The notes beneath the pieces were generated by a model. That model searched no databases. It saw nothing but the letters and a program-made list of their open reading frames with translations, and was not told where the DNA came from. Position numbers and translations under genes: made by a program. From Algoriphagus ornithinivorans (GTDB lineage: Bacteria > Bacteroidota > Bacteroidia > Cytophagales > Cyclobacteriaceae): DNA of 64,000 nt. The DNA lies in the NCBI RefSeq assembly GCF_900115305.1, contig NZ_FOVW01000005.1, forward strand, positions 124,001 to 188,000, in the 5' to 3' direction. Of the stretch, positions 1 through 9,126 are shown in pieces (positions within the stretch are counted from its first letter, which is position 1; every line of letters starts with the position of its first letter).

Positions 1-462
1 CAAACAAACTTTGGAGGAAATCTACAAATAGCAGGAGTTCCGGTGGGCGAAAAATTGGGAAAATACCCATTTAAAGATGCCTTGGAAAAAGCCGATGGAA
101 GCTGCATGATCGTTGTCGCAACGGATGCACCAGTCTTAGAAAGAAACTTGGAAAGAATGGCTCAGCGTGCCATGATGGGCCTGGCAAAAACAGGAGGAAT
201 TGCTTCTAATGGCTCGGGTGATTATGTGATTGCCTTTTCCACAAATGAAGGTCTTAGAATCCCTTATACCTCTGATAAAAAACTGAAGTCAGAATTTTTA
301 GCGAATGAGGAAATGAGTCCACTTTTTATGGCCGTAATTGAGGCTACAGAGGAAGCAATAATCAATTCACTTTTTGCTGCAGAAACGATGATGGGCAAAG
401 ATGGTAGAACTGTGGAAGCCTTGCCAAAGGAAAAAGTCTTAGAAATTATTAAGGCTAATTGA
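1..462 (+). CDS. P1/S58 family peptidase (DmpA-like aminopeptidase), C-terminal part
   Basis: The 5' end lies outside the window; the reading frame is open from base 1, giving 153 residues before the stop. The protein matches the DmpA/BapA family of N-terminal-nucleophile aminopeptidases, which cleave themselves at a Gly-Ser bond so that the freed Ser becomes the nucleophile. The motif DGSCMIVVATDAP (about bases 94-132) looks like this site. The roughly 120 residues after its Ser fit the usual size of the beta subunit, and it is followed by the conserved GSGDYVIAFSTN segment. The GTG at base 43 is internal, because the family-like sequence NLQIAGVPVG precedes it. Substrates cannot be inferred from this part alone; known relatives take N-terminal D- or beta-amino acids. 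Confidence 0.85.
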   Translation, partial: QTNFGGNLQIAGVPVGEKLGKYPFKDALEKADGSCMIVVATDAPVLERNLERMAQRAMMGLAKTGGIASNGSGDYVIAFSTNEGLRIPYTSDKKLKSEFLANEEMSPLFMAVIEATEEAIINSLFAAETMMGKDGRTVEALPKEKVLEIIKAN

Positions 463-725
463 AAAAAGGGTTGGCTTAAAGATGACTTTTTTTGATTAGA
501 ATTTTTTTCAAAGGAATTTCTGCGCCTGAGCTCAATTCACCTTTCAACTACAAATTTCTAAAATTATTACGGCTCTCATTTTTTTATCAGATAATTTTAT
601 CGAGATTAGTTGAGATAACTGATTTTGAGAGCAGTAGCTAAGAAAAACAAACTTGTTTTTTGGGGTTTCGATCAATTTTTCCCAGAAGATAGGCTGATTA
701 ATAATTTAAAACCCAAATAACTCCG

Positions 726-2519
726 ATGAAGGATTTTAATACGCATTATCATCATCTTTTTCACAAGCTTTTTGGAGGGATGAGCAATGAAATGCTGGAT
801 CAAATTTTTAAAATAGGTACTAAAAAAGAACTCAATACCGGTGAATATCTTTTCCATCAGGGGGCCAAAGAAAACATCCTTTACATAGTACTTTCTGGTA
901 GGCTGAGAGCGATTAAAGAAGATGTCAATGGAACATTAATTTTGGGGGATATAGGCGAAGGAGAGCCGGTTGGAGAGTTTGCCTTATTTACCGGTGAGCC
1001 TAGAATGGCCTCAGTATTAGCGATTAGAAAATCAGTGGTTTTGGAATTTAATCAGGAAGAATACCTGACTTTGGTAGCCAAAAACCCATCCTTAGCGAAT
1101 TCCTTGACAGGCTTTGTAATCAACAGACTTAGAAGAAACACATTTCAAAAAAACCAGTCAACCCCTCCAAAAAATATAGCCCTAATCAACTTACAAGCTG
1201 ATCATGATTTAAGTCCTTGGACAGCAGATATGGAAACCTTTTTTAGGGAAAATCAAATTCCGGTTCAGGTGTTTGATTATGATTCTCAGGCAGAGCATGC
1301 TGATCAGACATTCTTCGATTCACTGGAGCAGTATGAGGGAATCAACATTTTGGTCTGTAGTGAAACTCACCCTGAATGGTCTCACCAATGCATGGTCTAT
1401 GCGGACTTGGTGATTTTGGCCACTGATTTCAAGGCAGATCCTCAAATCTATCTTATAGAAAAGGAGCTGGAACTCTATTCAAAAAGTATCCTCAATAAAA
1501 AGATATATCTATTGATGTTGCATCCTCAAGATGCACCAATGCCAGAATCTACTTCCAAGTGGCTAGAAAATAGGGATATTAACCTACATATTCATGTCAG
1601 ACAAAGGAATGGAAGAGATATCCGCAGGTTCTGTAGAATTATTACCAATACCGCTGTAGGCTTGGTCTTGGGCGGAGGAGGAGCCAAGGGTTATGCCCAC
1701 CTTGGGGTAGTTAAGGCATTGCAGGAAAGAGGGATAGAAATAGACTTCCTGGGTGGTACTAGCGCTGGCGCGATATACGGTATTACCATGAGCTATGCTG
1801 ATTTTGATTTTGATAAAATCGAAGAAATCACTCAGGTGGCTGTAAAATCCAAACTGACTTCCAATGATATGGCTTTGCCTATGATTTCCTTTTTAAGTGG
1901 GAAAAAAATCCAGCGCTTCGCCAAAACTCTTTTCAAAAATTATGACATGGAGGATATATGGATTAATTCCTATTGTGTGTCTACCAATTTTTCCAGAGCT
2001 ACAACCAAAATCCACGAAAGAGGACTTCTCTGGAAGCAAATCATGGCCAGTATCGCGATTCCAGGAGTTTTTCCTCCTGTGGTAATTGATCAATATTTAC
2101 ATGTGGACGGGGCGGTAATGGATAATTTGCCGATAGAGCCCATGTATAAATATCCGGTATCCAAAATTATTGCCGTTTCCTTGTCAGGCTTGCCAGACAG
2201 AAAAGTGGATTATGAGGATTCACCGAATGGTTGGGCCGTTTTCATGGACAGGTTTAGAAAAAAGAAACGCTTTAAAATTCCCGGTATAGGTTCATTGATT
2301 ATCAATTCACTCACGCTGAATTCCTTGCAAAAACAGGAAGTAACCAAGTCCAAAGTTTCCCATTATTTCGAATTGAATCTGAAAGGAATTGGCTTCATGG
2401 ATGATAAAAAGTGGAAGCAAATTCTCCAAAAAGGATATGATCAGACCAATGAGTATTTGGAAAGTTTACCGAAGGAAGAGCGGTTTTGGGATAAAAACAA
2501 AGAAGAGGAATTCGTGTAA
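726..2519 (+). CDS. Patatin-like phospholipase with N-terminal cyclic-nucleotide-binding domain
   Basis: This 597-residue protein joins a cNMP-binding domain of the CRP/NTE type (about residues 15-130, with the typical GEPVGEFALFTGEPR turn) to a patatin lipase domain (about 310-490). The patatin hallmarks are an oxyanion loop GLVLGGGGAKGYAHLG near residue 312, the nucleophile elbow GGTSAGAIYG with Ser near 346, and VDGAVMDNLPI supplying the catalytic Asp near 460. Residues 150-300 form a linker without a recognised fold, as in neuropathy-target-esterase relatives. No signal peptide is seen, so it probably acts at the inner face of the membrane as a lysophospholipase. Regulation by a nucleotide or lipid ligand is inferred from the domain only. 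Confidence 0.9.
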   Translation: MKDFNTHYHHLFHKLFGGMSNEMLDQIFKIGTKKELNTGEYLFHQGAKENILYIVLSGRLRAIKEDVNGTLILGDIGEGEPVGEFALFTGEPRMASVLAIRKSVVLEFNQEEYLTLVAKNPSLANSLTGFVINRLRRNTFQKNQSTPPKNIALINLQADHDLSPWTADMETFFRENQIPVQVFDYDSQAEHADQTFFDSLEQYEGINILVCSETHPEWSHQCMVYADLVILATDFKADPQIYLIEKELELYSKSILNKKIYLLMLHPQDAPMPESTSKWLENRDINLHIHVRQRNGRDIRRFCRIITNTAVGLVLGGGGAKGYAHLGVVKALQERGIEIDFLGGTSAGAIYGITMSYADFDFDKIEEITQVAVKSKLTSNDMALPMISFLSGKKIQRFAKTLFKNYDMEDIWINSYCVSTNFSRATTKIHERGLLWKQIMASIAIPGVFPPVVIDQYLHVDGAVMDNLPIEPMYKYPVSKIIAVSLSGLPDRKVDYEDSPNGWAVFMDRFRKKKRFKIPGIGSLIINSLTLNSLQKQEVTKSKVSHYFELNLKGIGFMDDKKWKQILQKGYDQTNEYLESLPKEERFWDKNKEEEFV

Positions 2520-2575
2520 GGGAACTTTGAAATAAGAGAATAAATAAATCTCGAAATAAAATTCTAAATTCCCTG

Positions 2576-4090
2576 ATGAAGCATTTCATCTGTATCATTG
2601 GAGTTTTAGGTCTTTTCTTTTCCTGTAATACAAAGAAAGACATCTCTTTAGAGGAGCTCACGATTTCTCAAATCCATGAGGCCTATAAAAACGGAGACTA
2701 TACAGCGGAGGATCTGGTCAGAGCCTACATCTATCGCATAGAGGAAAACGATTCTGCGATCAATTCCATTTCTGAGATCAATCCCGTGGCAATTGGAAGA
2801 GCAAGAGCCTTGGACGCAGAATTTGCAGCCACAGGAAATTTGCGCCCCTTGCACGGAATTCCAGTAATTGTCAAGGACAACATCAACACCATTGGTCTTC
2901 CAACTAGCGCTGGTGCCTTGGCCTTGAAGGACTTTTATCCTGAAACGGATGCTTTTATCATTCAAAAACTGGAAGAGGCGGGAGCTATCGTATTGGCTAA
3001 ATCCAATATGGCAGAATGGGCTTTTAGCCCCATGCATTCGGAAAGTTCCACTAAAGGGATCACCAGAAACCCCTACAATTTAGATCATGTCCCTGCAGGA
3101 TCAAGTGGTGGAACAGGTGCTGCAGTGGCTGCAAATTTTGGAACTTTAGGGATAGGCACAGATACAGGAAACTCCATCAGGGGCCCTTCTTCTCATAATG
3201 CTCTGGTAGGTTTTCGAACTAGCTTAGGGTTAATTAGCAGGGAAGGTATTGTTCCGCTTTATTTAAGAAATGATGTAGTGGGCCCCATGTGCCGTACGGT
3301 TGAAGACGCCACTCGCATGCTGGATATCATGGCTGGAAAAGATCCCAAAGACCCGATTACCAATTTTTCGGAAGGGAAAATTCCTGATTCCTATATGGAC
3401 TTTTTAGACAAGAATGGCCTTCAAGAGGCTAGAATCGGCGTTTTTAGGACCTTGAGTGAAAATAATATACATCCTGAAATTTCGTCCCTTTTCAATAAGG
3501 CATTGGAAGATATGGCTGACTTGGGAGCTGTGATTGTAGATTCAGTAGAGGTAGAAAATTTTCAAGAGCTAAGACAAAATCAGTGGTGCGCAGATTTTCG
3601 AAAAGATCTGGAAGCATTTTTAGCTGAATATGTCAAACGCGATACCTTATCGAGCTTAGAAGATGTAGTAAGAATTGGCACTAAGTCTGATTTTGCAAGA
3701 ACCAGACTAGAAATGTTTGTTACCAATTTTGGAAGAGGGCAAAGCCCAGAGATCCCTTGCGGAGATGCTTTCACTGACCTCCGGAGGGTAGCTTTTCGGG
3801 AGGCAATTGAAAAAACCATGGATTCTTTGAATCTTGATGTATTGGTTTATCCAAGCTGGAATCAACCTGCTGCTACTATCGTTAATTTTCAGGAAGAATA
3901 TAAGGGAGACAATTCTCAAATCATTGCCCCGCATACCAGGCAGCCTGCATTTACAGTTCCTATGGGTTTTGTGTCCGGGAACCTGCCAGCTGGCATTCAG
4001 TTTTTGGGAAGGGTATTTGATGAAAAAACCTTGGTGAAGCTAACCTATGCTTATGAGCAAGGAACCAAACATAGAAAGGCGCCGAATTAA
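2576..4090 (+). CDS. Amidase signature family protein, lipoprotein
   Basis: This 504-residue amidase-signature enzyme has the Lys-cisSer-Ser triad: Lys near residue 99 in VIVKDN, a Ser near 176 in the Gly/Ser-rich AGSSGGTGAAV segment, and a Ser near 200 in GTDTGNSIRGP. The spacings match those of GatA and fatty acid amide hydrolases. The N-terminus MKHFICIIGVLGLFFSC is a lipoprotein signal with a lipobox Cys at about residue 17, so the enzyme is predicted to be exported and lipid-anchored, unlike the cytosolic GatA subunit. It starts 56 bases after the patatin gene on the same strand and may be cotranscribed. The substrate is unknown; peptide or fatty acyl amides are possible. Confidence 0.9.
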   Translation: MKHFICIIGVLGLFFSCNTKKDISLEELTISQIHEAYKNGDYTAEDLVRAYIYRIEENDSAINSISEINPVAIGRARALDAEFAATGNLRPLHGIPVIVKDNINTIGLPTSAGALALKDFYPETDAFIIQKLEEAGAIVLAKSNMAEWAFSPMHSESSTKGITRNPYNLDHVPAGSSGGTGAAVAANFGTLGIGTDTGNSIRGPSSHNALVGFRTSLGLISREGIVPLYLRNDVVGPMCRTVEDATRMLDIMAGKDPKDPITNFSEGKIPDSYMDFLDKNGLQEARIGVFRTLSENNIHPEISSLFNKALEDMADLGAVIVDSVEVENFQELRQNQWCADFRKDLEAFLAEYVKRDTLSSLEDVVRIGTKSDFARTRLEMFVTNFGRGQSPEIPCGDAFTDLRRVAFREAIEKTMDSLNLDVLVYPSWNQPAATIVNFQEEYKGDNSQIIAPHTRQPAFTVPMGFVSGNLPAGIQFLGRVFDEKTLVKLTYAYEQGTKHRKAPN

Positions 4091-4112
4091 GTTCTATTCC
4101 TATCTTTGAGGC

Positions 4113-4778
4113 ATGTTGAAGGAAATCGGCATTTTGATTCAAAAAGAAATCACCTTGGAATGGAGGCAAAAATATGCCCTCAATGGAATACTGCTGTATG
4201 TGATTTCAGCTGTTTTTATTACCTACTTAAGTGTAGGAGCTAAGATGGGCAATCTATCTGTGCCTACTTGGAATGCATTGTACTGGATCATTATTCTTTT
4301 TTCTGCAGTCAATGCAGTTGCGAAAAGTTTTGTACAAGAGCATCAGGGAAGGCAATTATACTACTACATGATTGCATCGCCTGAAGCGATCATCCTTTCC
4401 AAAATTATTTATAACACCGGCCTAACACTGATCTTGGCCTTGCTGGGTTATGGAGTATTTTCGGTGATCTTGGGTAACCCTGTGCAGGATCAGGGCTTGT
4501 TCTTATTGAATTTAGTGTTGGGAGCCATGGGCTTTTCCGCAAGTTTGACAATGGTCTCCGGTATAGCTTCCAAAGCCGGAAATAATGCCACTTTGATGGC
4601 AATTTTGAGTTTCCCTGTGATCATCCCCATATTGCTAATGGCTATCAGAATTTCCAAAAACGCCTTGGATGGATTGGATTGGTCTGTTAGCGTAGATAAG
4701 CTTTTGAGCCTTTTTGCAATCAATGCCATAGTGGCGGCAGCAGGCTATATTTTGTTTCCTTATTTATGGAAAAGTTAA
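4113..4778 (+). CDS. ccmB: Heme exporter protein CcmB
   Basis: This 221-residue integral membrane protein has six hydrophobic segments and CcmB-like features: the N-terminal IQKEITLEWRQKYALNGI amphipathic stretch, a segment around AVAKSFVQEHQGRQLYYY, and the C-terminal WKS. CcmB is the membrane part of the CcmAB transporter that works with CcmC in cytochrome c maturation. No CcmA or CcmC gene is adjacent on this side. A TATCTTTG -7-like element at 4101-4108 lies only four bases before the ATG, which would mean a very short leader if it is used, but no matching -33 element was found. Confidence 0.9.
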   Translation: MLKEIGILIQKEITLEWRQKYALNGILLYVISAVFITYLSVGAKMGNLSVPTWNALYWIIILFSAVNAVAKSFVQEHQGRQLYYYMIASPEAIILSKIIYNTGLTLILALLGYGVFSVILGNPVQDQGLFLLNLVLGAMGFSASLTMVSGIASKAGNNATLMAILSFPVIIPILLMAIRISKNALDGLDWSVSVDKLLSLFAINAIVAAAGYILFPYLWKS

Positions 4779-4840
4779 GAAAGTCAGAAAGCTAAAAGAA
4801 AGTCAAAAGGCTAAAGTGAGAAGGCTGAAAGAGCTCACCC
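4779..4840. repeat. Short low-complexity repeat after ccmB
   Basis: Immediately after ccmB there are three to four degenerate copies of a word close to AAAGTCAGAAAGCTA (4780-4835). This style of purine-rich text resembles the sequence flanking the four-helix-bundle gene at 32.2-32.6 kb. It may be a scar or simple slippage product; no gene is present. Confidence 0.45.
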
Positions 4841-4893
4841 CTGCGTTTAGGGCTTGATTTCTTAGTGAAATTGGCTTGATTTAAAAAATAAAA

Positions 4894-4919
4894 AAGCCTC
4901 CCCATCGCTGGAGAGGCTT
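4894..4919 (-). terminator. Rho-independent terminator of fumC
   Basis: A 10-bp stem (AAGCCTCCCC with GGAGAGGCTT, one mismatch) with a 6-base loop. Read on the minus strand it is followed by a long T-rich tract, so it mainly ends fumC transcription; it may also stop readthrough from ccmB. Confidence 0.75.
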
Positions 4920-4963
4920 CTAAATATTGGGCCTTTTCAGAATTCAAACTTCTAAATTCATAC

Positions 4964-6364
4964 TTATTTCAGGCTTCCTATCATATCCTCAGGCTTCACC
5001 CACTCGTCAAACTGTTCGGAAGTGAGAAGCCCTAAACCTATGGCCGCTTCACGTAAGCTGGTACCTTCTTTATGCGCTTTTTTAGCAATAGCTGCTGCAT
5101 TTTCATAGCCAATATGTGTATTCAATGCGGTTACCAACATCAGAGAGTTTTCCAAATGACGCTGAATCATTGGGGTATTTGGTTCAATTCCAACCGCGCA
5201 ATTATCATTGAAGGAAACACAGGCATCTCCGATCAATCTTGCAGACTGTAGGAAGTTGGCGGCGATCATTGGCTTGAATACGTTTAGCTCGAAGTGTCCA
5301 TTGGAACCTCCAATTGATATGGCTACGTCATTGCCCATCACTTGAGCGGCTACCATTGTCATGGCTTCCACTTGAGTTGGGTTGACTTTTCCTGGCATAA
5401 TAGAAGATCCCGGCTCGTTTTCAGGGATCAAGATCTCTCCGATTCCGGATCTTGGTCCTGAAGAAAGCATTCGGATATCATTAGCAATTTTCATTAGGGA
5501 AACGGCCAATTGTTTCAAGGCTCCATGAGCTTCCACCATTCCGTCATGCGCTGCCAATGCTTCAAATTTATTTGGTGCCGTCACAAAAGGTTGACCCGCG
5601 AATTCAGCAATTTTCTTTGCTACTAATTCTGAATATCCTTTTGGAGTATTTAAGCCTGTTCCAACAGCTGTTCCGCCTAATGCCAATTCAGATAAATGGC
5701 TTAAGGTATTTTTCAATGCTCTTAATCCATGATCCAGCTGAGCCACATATCCGCTAAACTCCTGTCCCAATGTCAATGGAGTTGCATCCATGAAGTGAGT
5801 TCTACCAATTTTCACTACATCTTTGAAAGCTTTTGCTTTAGCATCCAAGGTGTCTCTCAACTTTTGCACTCCTGGAATAGTGGTTTCAACCACCATTTTG
5901 TATGCAGCGATGTGCATGGCAGTTGGATAGGTATCGTTAGAAGACTGGGACTTATTGACGTCGTCGTTAGGATGGATTTTTTTCTTTTCATCTTCCAAAG
6001 AACCTCCCATCAGCACGTGTGCTCTGTAGGCGATAACCTCATTGGAATTCATGTTGGACTGAGTTCCGGAACCAGTCTGCCAAACCACCAAAGGAAATTG
6101 ATCATCCAGCTTACCGGCAAGAATTTCATCACAAACCTTAGAAATCACATCGGCTTTTTCTTGGGAAAGAACGCCTAATTCTGCGTTCGTTTGAGCAGCT
6201 GCTTTTTTCAAAATGGCAAATGCCTGAATAATTTCAATTGGCATTCGGTTTTTCTCTCCGCCGATTTTGAAATTATTAATTGAACGTTGGGTTTGTGCAC
6301 CCCAGTATTTGTCCGCAGGAACCTCAACAGGCCCCATGGTGTCTTTTTCTATTCGAATGCTCAT
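4964..6364 (-). CDS. fumC: Class II fumarate hydratase
   Basis: This 466-residue protein of the fumarase/aspartase superfamily interconverts fumarate and malate in the TCA cycle. The superfamily signature [13 protein letters not shown] is present near residue 320, as are the substrate-binding segments [12 protein letters not shown] and [20 protein letters not shown]. The length equals that of typical homotetrameric FumC. It is a single-gene unit with its own terminator. Aspartase or argininosuccinate lyase is excluded by the fumarase-specific [14 protein letters not shown] motif. Confidence 0.97.
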   Translation of the reverse strand: MSIRIEKDTMGPVEVPADKYWGAQTQRSINNFKIGGEKNRMPIEIIQAFAILKKAAAQTNAELGVLSQEKADVISKVCDEILAGKLDDQFPLVVWQTGSGTQSNMNSNEVIAYRAHVLMGGSLEDEKKKIHPNDDVNKSQSSNDTYPTAMHIAAYKMVVETTIPGVQKLRDTLDAKAKAFKDVVKIGRTHFMDATPLTLGQEFSGYVAQLDHGLRALKNTLSHLSELALGGTAVGTGLNTPKGYSELVAKKIAEFAGQPFVTAPNKFEALAAHDGMVEAHGALKQLAVSLMKIANDIRMLSSGPRSGIGEILIPENEPGSSIMPGKVNPTQVEAMTMVAAQVMGNDVAISIGGSNGHFELNVFKPMIAANFLQSARLIGDACVSFNDNCAVGIEPNTPMIQRHLENSLMLVTALNTHIGYENAAAIAKKAHKEGTSLREAAIGLGLLTSEQFDEWVKPEDMIGSLK

Positions 6365-6441
6365 GGTATTGGATTTATCGAGTTCTTATTTCAGGCCGCT
6401 AAAATAATTCTAAAAGCCCTTTTTCCCTAGGTAAGAAGGAT

Positions 6442-6927
6442 TTAATCCTTGATTTGTAAGTTGATCAACTGATGAAATTCCTTTCGCGAGATCTTAACCT
6501 GACGATGAAAGAAAAAAAGTGCCAAGGCATAATTCAAAATAGCCATAACCAAACAAATGCTTCCATTGATAATATTTTGAGCTAATCCGAAAAAAAAGGC
6601 TGAAAAAGCCAAAAGGATAATGCTCCAGAAAACCACAAAAAAGAGGGCTCCTGGAAAAAGCTTGTATTCCAAAAATAAGATAGAACCTCTGGCAGTATCC
6701 TCCACTTCCCCCAGAATCAAAGGAAGGAAAGTATTGCTTCGGTTGATGACTCTGGAAATTCGGAAACTATTTTTCCCGACTATCCCATTAAAAGCCACAT
6801 TTTTGGAGCTTTCAGTTCTTTTATCTAAAAAGTTGACCTCCAATGTTTTTTTGGAAATATGTTCCATGACCTCTTCCTTAGAAAGTGCGCTGACTAAAGT
6901 TTCGCTTTGAAAGGGAATGAAGTTCAT
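6442..6927 (-). CDS. Hypothetical membrane protein
   Basis: I do not recognise a family for this 161-residue protein. The N-terminal 85 residues are soluble and look like a beta-rich domain (FNGIVGKNSFRISRVINR). Two hydrophobic helices follow at about residues 92-112 and 118-140, and the tail is short and charged. The topology resembles small membrane proteins with a cytoplasmic sensor-like head. It is divergent from the DUF2867 gene, with only 24 bases between the assigned starts. Confidence 0.6.
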   Translation of the reverse strand: MNFIPFQSETLVSALSKEEVMEHISKKTLEVNFLDKRTESSKNVAFNGIVGKNSFRISRVINRSNTFLPLILGEVEDTARGSILFLEYKLFPGALFFVVFWSIILLAFSAFFFGLAQNIINGSICLVMAILNYALALFFFHRQVKISRKEFHQLINLQIKD

Positions 6928-6951
6928 GCTTAATTAACTAAATGTAGTCGA

Positions 6952-7449
6952 TTGGGTTATCACTTTGTGAAAAAGTATCCTATCAAAATTAAGATCTTTC
7001 AGCCCAATCCTCAGGAAATCATCGAAAAAATGTATTTTCCTATTGAGGTTAATAAAGATGCTGTTGTGGAAAAAGTTTGGAGAATCGGAGGGGAAAATGG
7101 CTGGTATTTTGGGACAAAATTATGGAAAATCAGGGGGCTTCTAGATCAATTGATAGGAGGAATAGGCTTTAGAAAAGGGAGAATATCGGCCACTGAATTG
7201 AAAAAAGGGGATCCAATTGATTTTTGGAAAGTTTGTCAGGCAGATAAAGGAGAGGGGATTTTAGAATTGGAGGCTGAAATGAATTTGCCGGGCAAAGTTT
7301 TTTTGGAGTGGAAGATAGGCTCCAATGAGCTGGTCCAAACTGTACGTTTTTATCCTGAGGGAAAATGGGGGCGCTATTATTGGAAAATAGTGAAGCCTGT
7401 TCACCGCTGGATTTTCCTAAATATGGGAAAGGAAATTGCCAAGGGGTAA
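6952..7449 (+). CDS. DUF2867 domain-containing protein, stand-alone, non-ATG start
   Basis: This 165-residue protein resembles the DUF2867 domain (WRIGGENGWYFGTKLWKIRG, IDFWKV, GRYYWKIVKPVHRWIF). That domain is usually the C-terminal half of NmrA-like SDR proteins, whereas here it stands alone. An in-frame stop lies at 6931-6933 and there is no ATG before 7030, so the start must be TTG at 6952 or, equally plausible, GTG at 6967 (giving MKKYPIKIKIFQP). It may be a free-standing lipid- or ligand-binding domain, or the surviving C-terminal part of a lost fusion. The function is unknown. Confidence 0.7.
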   Translation: MGYHFVKKYPIKIKIFQPNPQEIIEKMYFPIEVNKDAVVEKVWRIGGENGWYFGTKLWKIRGLLDQLIGGIGFRKGRISATELKKGDPIDFWKVCQADKGEGILELEAEMNLPGKVFLEWKIGSNELVQTVRFYPEGKWGRYYWKIVKPVHRWIFLNMGKEIAKG

Positions 7450-7466
7450 AACAGGCTTGACAAATT

Positions 7467-7847
7467 TTATTTCACCGCAACGCAAGAAATCTCAACATTC
7501 ACATGTTTAGGTAATCTACTTACCTCCACTGTTTCTCTCGCTGGAGGGTTGTTTTTGAAATATTGACCATAGGCTTCGTTGATGACACCAAATTGATCCA
7601 TGTTTTGAATAAATATCGTGCACTTGACCACGTCTGAAAAACTGAACTTGGCAGCTCTTAATACTGCTTCCAAATTTTTCATTACTGCATGAGTTTCTTC
7701 TGTAATATTCTCATTGATCAACTCGCCGGTTTCTGCATCCAGTGCTATTTGACCAGAAACATATAGGGTATTTCCAGCTAGAACTGCTTGAGAATATGGA
7801 CCGATTGGAGCTGGAGCTTCTTTGGTAAAAATGATGGTGTTAGGCAT
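7467..7847 (-). CDS. ridA: RidA family enamine/imine deaminase
   Basis: This 126-residue protein of the YjgF/YER057c/UK114 family hydrolyses reactive 2-aminoacrylate and other imines released by PLP enzymes. It has the typical N-terminus (APAPIGPYSQAV), VSGQIALD, the catalytic Arg in NNPPARETVEVSRLP near residue 105, and the C-terminal VNVEISCVAVK. The length is standard for the trimeric RidA subgroup. It is a monocistronic gene on the minus strand with a good -7 box about 25 bases upstream. Confidence 0.95.
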   Translation of the reverse strand: MPNTIIFTKEAPAPIGPYSQAVLAGNTLYVSGQIALDAETGELINENITEETHAVMKNLEAVLRAAKFSFSDVVKCTIFIQNMDQFGVINEAYGQYFKNNPPARETVEVSRLPKHVNVEISCVAVK

Positions 7848-7872
7848 GGGGATTTGGGTTTGTGGAGAAATA

Positions 7873-7902
7873 CAAAGGTAAGGTTTGTGGAGGAATTTAC
7901 GA
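7873..7902 (-). promoter_or_regulatory. Bacteroidota-type promoter of ridA
   Basis: On the minus strand TACCTTTG (7873-7880) matches the TAnnTTTG -7 consensus. Nineteen bases further upstream is TCG (7900-7902), an imperfect -33 TTG. The predicted start of transcription is about 20 bases before the ridA ATG. Confidence 0.5.
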
Positions 7903-9126
7903 TTTTTGAGTAACGAATTACGAGGGGTGTTGGGACTTTTAAGGCTTTTTTAGCAATTGATTTTATTCTCGTGGGCCTGTCTGAGGTCCAGGTAGGTTTT
8001 GCACAGATTTTTGAGTGCGAATAAAAATCTCTGCGTCGTTGCGTCTTGGCGAGCTATTTTTTTTTAAACAGCATAGGGATGATAGAAAACATAGTTTTTA
8101 ATTCTTTGCCTCTTCGTCCCTTTGCGGGAGATTAAATTGCAGCGCCGCTGCGCCTCTGCGAGCACTTTTTAAACCGCATAGGAATGATAGAAAACATAGC
8201 TTTATAAACTCTTTGCCTCTCTGCTACCTAGCTGGAGACCTAAAACGCTGCGCCGCTGTGCCGCTGCGAGAAAATTTTAAACCACATAGGATTCACAATA
8301 GCACACATAGCTTGGTATAAAGGAGAAAACTTGGGTGGAAAATAACTCAATAACCAATAACTTATAATTACTCCAGATCTAGGATATTTTTCTACTACAT
8401 AGAGATGATAGAAAACATAGTTTTTAACTCTTTGCTACTTCTTTTCTTTGCGGGAGATCAGATCGCCGCGCCGCTGCGTCTTGGCGAGCCATTTTTTAAA
8501 CCACATAGAACTCACAATAGCACACATAGGTTGGGACAAAGGAGAAAACTCGGGTTGAAAATAACTCACTAACCAATAAATACTTCAGATCTAGGATATT
8601 TTTCTACCACATAGAGATGATAGAAAACATAGTTTTTAATTCTTTGCCTCTTCGTCCCTTTGCGGGAGATCAAATCGCTGCGCCGCAGCGCCGCTGCGAG
8701 CACTTTTTAAACCGCATAGGAATGATAGAAAACATAGCTTTATAAACTCTTTGCCTCTCTGCTACCTAGCTGGAGACCTAAAACGCTGCGCCGCTGTGCC
8801 ATTGCGAGAAAATTTTAAACCACATAGGATTCACAATAGCACACATAGCTTGGTATAAAGGAGAAAACTTGGGTGGAAAATAACTCAATAACCAATAACT
8901 TATAATTACTACAGATCTAGGATATTTTTCTACCACATAGAGATGATAGAAAACATAGTTTTTAATTCTTTGCCTCTTCGTCCCTTTGCGGGAGATCAAA
9001 TCGCTGCGCCGCAGCGCCTCTGCGAGAGATTATGAGACTGCTTCGCTCCGCAAGCTGCGCTCGCAGTGACGAACAAAACTTTGTCCCTTTGCGGGAGAAA
9101 TAAATCAACACGCCACGACGAGCAAA
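7903..9126. repeat. Non-coding block of nested intergenic repeats
   Basis: No credible gene lies in this stretch. It consists of units starting with GATGATAGAAAACATAG at 8078, 8404, 8616 and 8942. The units at 8078-8403 and 8616-8941 are both 326 bases and differ at only about nine positions by eye. The unit at 8404-8615 is 212 bases because it lacks one internal subunit. Each unit contains the words TTTGCGGGAGAT, CGCTGCGCCGC, ACCACATAG and CACAATAGCACACATAG. Similar words are scattered in many Bacteroidota genomes (from memory). The last unit is cut at about 9029 and followed by a different REP-like element. Confidence 0.9.
9029..9075. repeat. REP-like palindromic element
   Basis: ACTGC at 9037-9041 and GCAGT at 9063-9067 bracket a GC-rich core (TTCGCTCCGC and GCTGCGCTC) that can fold into a hairpin. 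The element follows the truncated last unit of the nested repeat array and resembles dispersed REP sequences. Confidence 0.5.

Noticed and set aside
1893..2093. Antisense open frame inside the patatin gene and many similar shadows
   Set aside because: They lie opposite or out of frame with well-supported conserved genes and have no recognisable domains.
8778..8999. 73-residue open frame in the repeat block
   Set aside because: It lies wholly within the nested repeats, has low-complexity composition and no family resemblance.
7903..9126. CRISPR array
   Set aside because: The repeats are long (212 and 326 bases), of unequal period and without unique spacers; no cas genes are present.
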